Assembly: GCA_964542985.1 (NCBI GenBank)
Contig: CAZIWH010000064.1
Coordinates: 1 to 10,039, forward strand
Direction: 5' to 3'
DNA from: QNYQ01 sp964542985
GTDB taxonomy: Archaea; Thermoproteota; Thermoprotei_A; Sulfolobales; Pyrodictiaceae
DNA: 10,039 bases
Shown here: in pieces, positions 6,116 to 10,039 of the stretch
How the letters are laid out: the number at the start of each line of letters is the position of its first letter
Position numbering within the stretch: the stretch's first letter is position 1
Program-made: the position numbers and the translations under genes
Notes under the pieces: generated by a model
What the model was told of the DNA's origin: nothing
The model's database searches: none
What the model saw: only the letters and a program-made list of their open reading frames with translations

Positions 6116-7829
6116 TAGCAATGGTTCTATTGGATGCTATCGCCCTCTTTATCGCCTCTAGCTCTCTCTGTATCTCCTTCAGCGCCTCTATCGTCTTGTT
6201 TATCTTCTCTTCGAGCACCGTTATCCTCTCCTCTATGCTTCTAGGCTTCTGGGGCAGCGGCTGCACGGGCTTACCATGGAGGAGCACCGATAGGAGGTCT
6301 AGGTAGCTCACCCTGTGCCTGGGCACGAGGCTGTAGACTTGCCCCGTAACGGCGTCGACAAGGTCCACCGAGACGAGGCCCCGGTAGTCCTTGGTTGTGA
6401 CCGTGACTTTCCAGTAGAGGCGCCCGTTTATCACCGCGGGCATCGGCTCCTGTATGGTGAGTTCGCCCCAGTCGAAGTTGGGGTGGGCCTGCTTTACGTA
6501 GCTCCCCACCTTGCTAATCCCTATGGCCGGCACGACGAGGCGGTAGACGAGGAGCCTGGGGCTAGTAGTGTTGGCGGGCACGTAGATTATGTACCGGACG
6601 CTAAACGTGTGGCCGGCGGGCTCGGCTACCAGCACCCAGTACAGGCTCCCCCCGGGCCCCTGCTCCAGGTACGGCTGGGGGTTCGTGCCGACATCCCTTA
6701 TCACGTAAGTGTTGTGGAACATGTAGACGCCGAGGAGGCCCACGTGGTACCTGTATATCTCCGCCCAGCGCCTAGCCGCAACCTCTGGTAGGAGGGGGAG
6801 GCCGCGTAGCCTCGGATCCTTTGATGCCTGCTGGGGTGTGAGCACCTCCACGTGGCCCTGCTCGTCAACAACAGCGTAGCCGGCGAGCACCGGGAGGCTG
6901 TAGAGGAGCCCCCTCCTCCACCCCAGCAGCGGCACAATTATGTAGACGCGGCCTCTGTAGAGAACCTCAGCGTTGTCCTCCATGACGGGCTTGTACATGG
7001 GGCCGGCGGCGGCTACGATCTCCCTCCTAAGGGTGTCGATGTAGAGGCCGCGTATCCTGTAGACGTGGAGCCCCCAGGCCAGCGGCCTCCTCACTATGCG
7101 GACGACCGGCGGATACTGGTCACCGTAGACGAACACGACTCCAAGCGGCCGCCTGTAGAGCTGGTTCCAGAGGCCCTCCGGTTCTATTATCCAGTTGTAG
7201 ACGCTGTGGGTGCCGTTGTAGTAGACGTAGCTGTCGCCCGGGTATATGCGGTGCGTCGGGGACTGTATCCTATCGCTCGCATAGACGTAGGCGGTCATGA
7301 GGGGTATGAATCTCTTCAGCCCGTTGACGTCTATAGGCAGCCCCAGCTCCTTCACATCCACCGCGTGGCTCGCGGCCACGGGGGCGTAGAGGCTGATGAG
7401 CATAAGCGCGGCGGCGATGATAGCGAGCACCAGGAGTGGGCGGAGCCTGCCGCGCAGCCCACCCCTACCCGCCACGACGCCCACGTAGGCCAGGTATGCT
7501 GCCAGCGCAGCTACTATGGAGGCCGGCGTGGAGACATAGACGAGGGGGATGGCGGCGAACAAGAGGCCCAGCAGGAAGCCGAGCCGCGCCATGTTCCCTG
7601 CTCCGAGCCTCCTGGCGGCGAAGGACGCTAGGGGCGCTACGGCGCGCAGCGAGTAGAGCAGCGCCGCTGCCGCAAGAAGCCCGCGGAGCACGGCCTCCGC
7701 GAGGGGCGCAGAGGCCCAGGCAACGGCAAGCATGTTCACGTAGAGCACGAAGCCGCCGGTGAAGAAGTAGACGACTAGAGCGGCTACGGCGACGCCCGCC
7801 GCGAGGCCCGTCAGGCTGCCTCTCCTCAT
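6108..7829 (-). CDS. Five-TM membrane protein with large extracytoplasmic domain and C-terminal coiled coil
   Basis: I do not recognise the family. From ATG 7829 it has 573 residues. Hydrophobic segments lie at about 9-31, 41-66, 82-101, 103-120 and 130-150. Basic loops (RRLGAGNMAR near 73-82 and RGGLRGRLR near 122-130) fall inside by the positive-inside rule, so the rest, residues 151-573, should be outside the cell. That outer part is rich in Tyr and beta-type stretches, with several N-glycosylation sequons (NGT, NTT, NKT, NRT). The last 43 residues form a heptad coiled coil (LEEKINKTIEALKEIQREL), suggesting oligomers or stalk formation at the surface. ATG 7829 has GGGGTG nine bases upstream. 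The frame also opens at 7916, but that adds 29 Arg/Gly/Pro-rich residues and includes the TATA region. It heads the unit with the MJ1316-like and small helical genes. Confidence 0.82.
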   Translation of the reverse strand: MRRGSLTGLAAGVAVAALVVYFFTGGFVLYVNMLAVAWASAPLAEAVLRGLLAAAALLYSLRAVAPLASFAARRLGAGNMARLGFLLGLLFAAIPLVYVSTPASIVAALAAYLAYVGVVAGRGGLRGRLRPLLVLAIIAAALMLISLYAPVAASHAVDVKELGLPIDVNGLKRFIPLMTAYVYASDRIQSPTHRIYPGDSYVYYNGTHSVYNWIIEPEGLWNQLYRRPLGVVFVYGDQYPPVVRIVRRPLAWGLHVYRIRGLYIDTLRREIVAAAGPMYKPVMEDNAEVLYRGRVYIIVPLLGWRRGLLYSLPVLAGYAVVDEQGHVEVLTPQQASKDPRLRGLPLLPEVAARRWAEIYRYHVGLLGVYMFHNTYVIRDVGTNPQPYLEQGPGGSLYWVLVAEPAGHTFSVRYIIYVPANTTSPRLLVYRLVVPAIGISKVGSYVKQAHPNFDWGELTIQEPMPAVINGRLYWKVTVTTKDYRGLVSVDLVDAVTGQVYSLVPRHRVSYLDLLSVLLHGKPVQPLPQKPRSIEERITVLEEKINKTIEALKEIQRELEAIKRAIASNRTIARR

Positions 7830-7843
7830 CCCGTCGGGCACCC

Positions 7844-7893
7844 CTTCCCTGATCCCGCGGCGCAGCCCTGGAGAGGGGCCAGGGTTTATACGG
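7844..7893 (-). promoter_or_regulatory. Probable promoter of the 5-TM protein operon
   Basis: On the minus strand a TATA box, CCGTATAAACC (core at 7885-7890), lies 56-61 bases before ATG 7829. This predicts transcription start near 7860 and a leader of about 30 bases holding the GGGGTG ribosome binding site (7839-7844). It is the best TATA match in the divergent gap 7830-7976. Confidence 0.6.
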
Positions 7894-7919
7894 CGGCTGC
7901 AGCGATATGGGGTCAAGCC

Positions 7920-7966
7920 AATAAGTATTGCACAGCCGTGTAGGTCGGGGGCAGCGAGAGGAGGTG
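7920..7966 (+). promoter_or_regulatory. Probable promoter and ribosome binding site of the DUF4198-like gene
   Basis: A TATA-like AATAAGTATT at 7920-7929 would start transcription near 7950. GAGGAGGTG at 7958-7966 is a strong Shine-Dalgarno ten bases before ATG 7977. Together with the opposite box near 7887 this makes a divergent promoter region. Confidence 0.5.
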
Positions 7967-7976
7967 CCTGGTAGGG

Positions 7977-8744
7977 ATGGCGTTCCGCAGGTTCAGCGTC
8001 AACGTATATGCGTGGCTAAGGTACATGGAGCTGCCCTATATCGGCCCCTCCCTGCTGGTGAAGTGGGATAAGCCGCCGAGCCTCCACGGGATAATAGACC
8101 CGGCCATAGTGAAGGACGCAGCCATAAGGGGGCCAGGCGGCGAGACCAAGGGCGTGATAATAGTGAGCGAGGTCACAAGGAGCTTCCACGGCGTCGCGAT
8201 ACCGCTGCCGCTCCGCGAGTGGGGCCCCGGCCTCTACGCCGCCGGCCTTGAGATGAACCGGGGGGTCTACACCAGGGCCAGGCTGAAGGGCTACGGGGGG
8301 ATGGTGCAGGTCTGCGTCTACGGGGGCAAGAAGGAGGCCGAGCAGCTGGGCTTCGTGCCCCTAGAGTCCACCCTACTGAAGGGCTACGCGTCAACAATGA
8401 TGCTCCTCGGCTATGGAAAGAAAAAGGAGATCACCGAGCCGGAGCCTCTCGGCCTCGAGGCCGAGATAGTCCCTCTAAGCGTCTCAAACGAGGTTGAGCC
8501 GGGCACCGCGGTTGAGGTGCAGCTCCTCTTCCGCGGCGAGCCCGTCCCCAACCACAGGCTGACAGTAACCTACGTCGACGGCCACAGCGTGGAGACCGAG
8601 ACAAACGAGAACGGCGTGGCACTGGTTAAGACCGGGCCAGTGGCCACAGTGGTCTCAACCGACCTGGTAAGCGAGGAGAGCAACGACGAATACGACCACG
8701 TGAAGCGCACAGTGACGCTAACCATCCAGGCGCTGACCCTCTGA
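7977..8744 (+). CDS. DUF4198-like protein without signal peptide
   Basis: The 255-residue product starts at ATG 7977 behind GAGGAGGTG. Its C-terminal half fits the DUF4198 layout: KGYASTMMLLGYG (135-147), LGLEAEIVPL (158-167), then an immunoglobulin-like module VEVQLLFRGEPVPNHRLTVTY (179-199) and the loop TNENGVALVK (209-218). Known DUF4198 proteins are mostly exported and linked by context to nickel or cobalt uptake. Here the first 40 residues (MAFRRFSVNVYAWLRYMELP...) have no signal peptide or hydrophobic anchor, and the usual early metal-binding histidine is not seen. It may therefore be cytoplasmic, or exported in another way. No transporter genes are adjacent. The last 27 bases overlap the convergent unknown gene. 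The similarity is judged by eye; the role is open. Confidence 0.68.
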   Translation: MAFRRFSVNVYAWLRYMELPYIGPSLLVKWDKPPSLHGIIDPAIVKDAAIRGPGGETKGVIIVSEVTRSFHGVAIPLPLREWGPGLYAAGLEMNRGVYTRARLKGYGGMVQVCVYGGKKEAEQLGFVPLESTLLKGYASTMMLLGYGKKKEITEPEPLGLEAEIVPLSVSNEVEPGTAVEVQLLFRGEPVPNHRLTVTYVDGHSVETETNENGVALVKTGPVATVVSTDLVSEESNDEYDHVKRTVTLTIQALTL

Positions 8745-9080
8745 TGCCGGCGCTTTTTCGCCAAGCATCTTGAGGGCCCACTCGATAACCTCCTCCTCCC
8801 TCCTCCCGCTCTCCACGAGCTGGTGCTCAGCGAACAGCCTCTTCCTCTCACCCCTCCCAAGCCTCCGTGATACAAGCTCCACGGCTCTCCTCGACGGATG
8901 CAGCGCAACCATAGCATAGGCTCTCACGATGCCGGCCACGGTGGCCTCCTGGAGCACGATAACCTGGTCCTCAAGCTCAACTATGAAGCGTACATGCATA
9001 TGCCCCGGCGGAATAAATGCAACAACCCGCCTAACACTGCTATTCGGGTAGACATGGATGGGCTTCCCCTCAGTCAACAC
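8718..9080 (-). CDS. Conserved-looking protein of unknown function (120 residues)
   Basis: I do not recognise a named family. The protein is soluble and mixed alpha/beta. Visible elements are two short strands around PIHVYPNSSVRRVVAFIP, a PPGHMHVRFIVELEDQVIVLQE block (24-45), the helix ATVAGIVRAYAMVALHP (46-62), a basic stretch SRRLGRGERKR (71-81), AEHQLVE (84-90) and a final helix EEEVIEWALKML (95-106). Four histidines in this core, including HMH, could serve metal binding or catalysis, but this is inference. GTG 9080 is chosen because GGAGGGG (9088-9094) lies seven bases upstream; a TTG at 9107 would add nine residues with no better site. It follows the membrane-anchored gene by 45 bases and probably shares its transcript. 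Its 3' end overlaps the DUF4198-like gene by 27 bases. Confidence 0.72.
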   Translation of the reverse strand: MLTEGKPIHVYPNSSVRRVVAFIPPGHMHVRFIVELEDQVIVLQEATVAGIVRAYAMVALHPSRRAVELVSRRLGRGERKRLFAEHQLVESGRREEEVIEWALKMLGEKAPASEGQRLDG

Positions 9081-9125
9081 CTCTCGGCCCCTCCTCTGCT
9101 CCCTCAACGGCTCACAGCAGCCGCG

Positions 9126-9644
9126 TCAGTGTTGGGCCGGCCTCCCGGCTGTGAGGCGCACTGGGCCGGCGTAAACCGTGCCGAGGCCGCCGAGCCGGAC
9201 CGCCACCAGCGCCTCCACGGGCCTAAGGCCGGCAGGCATCATGATCGTGACGTGGAGCCTGGCTTCCTCGCCTGGAACCACTACTGCGTCCCCCCAGTAG
9301 CTGTAGCCGGAGCTGCACACGCTGCTCCTCTCAGCCCTAATCCATAGGGTGCCGTTACCCGTCTCAACCCTCACGTAGACCACGAGGGAATCCACGGGAA
9401 CGGGCCTCCGCAGCCCCCTGCCATGGAGAACCAGTGTAAGCTCGGTGACCCATAGGCTCGTATTGCCTCCGGGGCATGGGAGAGCCTGGAGCCGCGGAGG
9501 CGAGGCAACAACAGCCTCCGCCTCAACGCTGCTGGCTCCGAGCCTCCCGGATACCAGCCAGAAGAGGGCGAAGCTGACAACCAGGAGCACCACTGGCACG
9601 ACAGCTGCAAGCACGCCGGCCGAGAACCGGGAAGACCCGTCCAC
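9126..9644 (-). CDS. Membrane-anchored beta-rich extracytoplasmic protein, possibly pilin- or adhesin-like
   Basis: From GTG 9644 the protein has 172 residues. A short polar head (VDGSSRFSAG) leads into one hydrophobic segment, about 10-31 (VLAAVVPVVLLVVSFALFWLV), then a soluble part with alternating hydrophobic beta-strand patterns, two cysteines (57 and 110) that could pair outside the cell, and sequons at NTS and NGT. This layout recalls archaeal type IV pilin-like proteins, whose N-terminal hydrophobic helix precedes a beta domain. However, a clear class III cleavage site (basic residue plus Gly just before the helix) is not seen, so this is only a possibility. The frame is open back to an ATG at 9767, but those 41 residues are Pro/Arg-rich and overlap promoter sequence. 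A TATA-like CCTATATGG about 29 bases before GTG 9644 would make it nearly leaderless. It probably heads a unit with the 120-residue gene. Confidence 0.72.
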   Translation of the reverse strand: MDGSSRFSAGVLAAVVPVVLLVVSFALFWLVSGRLGASSVEAEAVVASPPRLQALPCPGGNTSLWVTELTLVLHGRGLRRPVPVDSLVVYVRVETGNGTLWIRAERSSVCSSGYSYWGDAVVVPGEEARLHVTIMMPAGLRPVEALVAVRLGGLGTVYAGPVRLTAGRPAQH

Positions 9645-9668
9645 CGGGCCCAGCCCCCAACAGCTTAA

Positions 9669-9695
9669 CCATATAGGACGGGCCGGTAAAAGCTT
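9669..9695 (-). promoter_or_regulatory. Probable promoter of the membrane-anchored gene
   Basis: Two minus-strand boxes are possible: CCTATATGG (about 9669-9677), centred 29 bases before GTG 9644, which would give a leaderless transcript; and AAGCTTTTA (9687-9695), which would give a leader of about 20 bases. I cannot decide between them. Confidence 0.45.
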
Positions 9696-9749
9696 CCTAG
9701 GCCAGGTTCTCTCATCGCCTGGTCCAGTCAAATCTCCAGGTGATGGGGG

Positions 9750-9792
9750 TGGTTTTTTACTAATCATTATTGGCCGGTTTGGCTTCCGGTGG
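9750..9792 (+). promoter_or_regulatory. Probable promoter and ribosome binding site of the right-edge gene
   Basis: The AT-rich tract TTTTTTACTAATC starting at about 9753 stands out in GC-rich surroundings and fits a TATA box. It is about 45 bases before the TTG start. GGTGG at 9789-9793 is a suitable Shine-Dalgarno. With the opposite boxes at 9669-9695 this makes a divergent promoter region of 155 bases. Confidence 0.5.
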
Positions 9793-9799
9793 AGAGGGT

Positions 9800-10039
9800 T
9801 TGCGGCAGCTCCTTCTCGCCGGCGTGGCTCTGGCTGTAGCGCTGTCCGCCGCCGCTGCAGCCTATAGCCGCTTGGCCTCGGTGCACGGAGTCTACCTCGT
9901 GATCCACGGCCTGCCAGAGGGCTACGCGGCGCTCTACATAGAGGCTGTGGAGCCCCGGGGCCCAGCGCCGCTCACGGCAGGAATCTACAGGGTGCCCAGC
10001 GGCGGCACACTGGTGGTGAAGCTGCCCGGGGACAAGCTG
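9800..10039 (+). CDS. Exported or membrane-anchored protein, N-terminal part (3' end outside window)
   Basis: An open frame from TTG 9800 runs to the right edge, giving 80 residues. It begins LRQLLLAGVALAVALSAAAAAY, a short basic head and a hydrophobic stretch typical of a signal peptide or anchor. It continues with beta-type sequence (VYLVIHGLPEGYAALYIEAVEP, then GIYRVPSGGTLVVKLPGDKL) resembling a Sec-exported beta-sandwich domain. An upstream in-frame stop at 9761-9763, a GGTGG site seven to eight bases before the TTG, and a T-rich TATA-like element support the start. I do not recognise the family; PEGYAALYIEAV followed by PSGGTLVVKLP suggests an extracytoplasmic Ig-like or PEGA-like domain, but that is guesswork. 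It is divergent from the other membrane-anchored gene, so the two may be functionally linked surface components. Confidence 0.65.
   Translation, partial: MRQLLLAGVALAVALSAAAAAYSRLASVHGVYLVIHGLPEGYAALYIEAVEPRGPAPLTAGIYRVPSGGTLVVKLPGDKL

Noticed and set aside
6852..7631. Long plus-strand open frame antisense to the 5-TM protein gene (259 codons)
   Set aside because: Its translation is low in pattern and rich in His, Gln, Pro and Arg. The minus strand encodes clear membrane helices with a positive-inside pattern, a promoter and a ribosome binding site. High GC removes chance stops.
7830..7916. Longer start (7916) for the 5-TM protein
   Set aside because: The extension is an Arg/Gly/Pro-rich stretch overlapping the TATA box, and ATG 7829 has a good GGGGTG site.
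9645..9767. Longer start (ATG 9767) for the membrane-anchored gene
   Set aside because: The added 41 residues are unlike coding sequence and cover TATA-like boxes for both divergent genes; no ribosome binding site precedes the ATG.
1..10039. tRNA, rRNA, CRISPR array, insertion sequence or C/D box RNA
   Set aside because: I scanned intergenic gaps by eye and saw no tRNA-like cloverleaf, regularly spaced repeats, terminal inverted repeats, transposase or paired C and D boxes. A covariance-model scan could still find a small RNA.

Overview
The window reads as chromosomal DNA of a GC-rich hyperthermophilic archaeon, most likely a crenarchaeon of the Pyrodictiaceae/Desulfurococcales type. The reasons are heavy use of ATA (Ile) and AGG (Arg) codons, very compact gene packing, strong GGAGGTGA ribosome binding sites with mostly GTG or TTG starts, TATA-like promoters, and several archaeal families: an AmmeMemoRadiSam radical SAM enzyme, an aKMT-type protein lysine methyltransferase and an MJ1316/DUF504 domain. 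I see no rRNA, tRNA, CRISPR array, insertion sequence or transposase. The genus is an inference, not a match.

Layout. (1) 1-759 +: C-terminal part of a radical SAM enzyme, cut by the left edge. (2) 892-1524 +: HTH protein with a long C-terminal coiled coil. (3) 3452-1521 -: a three-gene unit made of a monothiol thioredoxin-fold protein, an ICMT-like membrane methyltransferase and an aKMT-like protein lysine methyltransferase. (4) 3547-4716 +: PLP aminotransferase, then 4754-5629 +: membrane-anchored alpha/beta hydrolase. (5) 7829-5626 -: a three-gene unit made of a 5-TM surface protein with a large outer domain and C-terminal coiled coil, an MJ1316/DUF504 RNA-end-binding-type protein and an 80-residue helical protein. 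(6) 7977-8744 +: DUF4198-like protein without a signal peptide. (7) 9644-8718 -: a membrane-anchored beta-rich protein and a 120-residue unknown protein. (8) 9800-10039 +: start of a secreted or anchored protein, cut by the right edge.

Organisation. Every convergent junction is extremely tight: two pairs of genes share a single palindromic CTAG that gives the stop codon of both strands, and the third pair overlaps by 27 bases. Inside the two three-gene minus-strand units, the last upstream stop (TGA) is part of the downstream ribosome binding site, which suggests translational coupling. Many long open frames are extended upstream by the high GC; Shine-Dalgarno position usually points to an internal GTG or TTG, and I used those starts.

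Function. No single pathway unites the window. It is mostly housekeeping and lineage-specific archaeal genes. The most unusual parts are the two methyltransferases placed with a CxxS thioredoxin-fold protein, and the RNA-end-recognition-type domain co-transcribed with a cell-surface membrane protein and a tiny helical protein.
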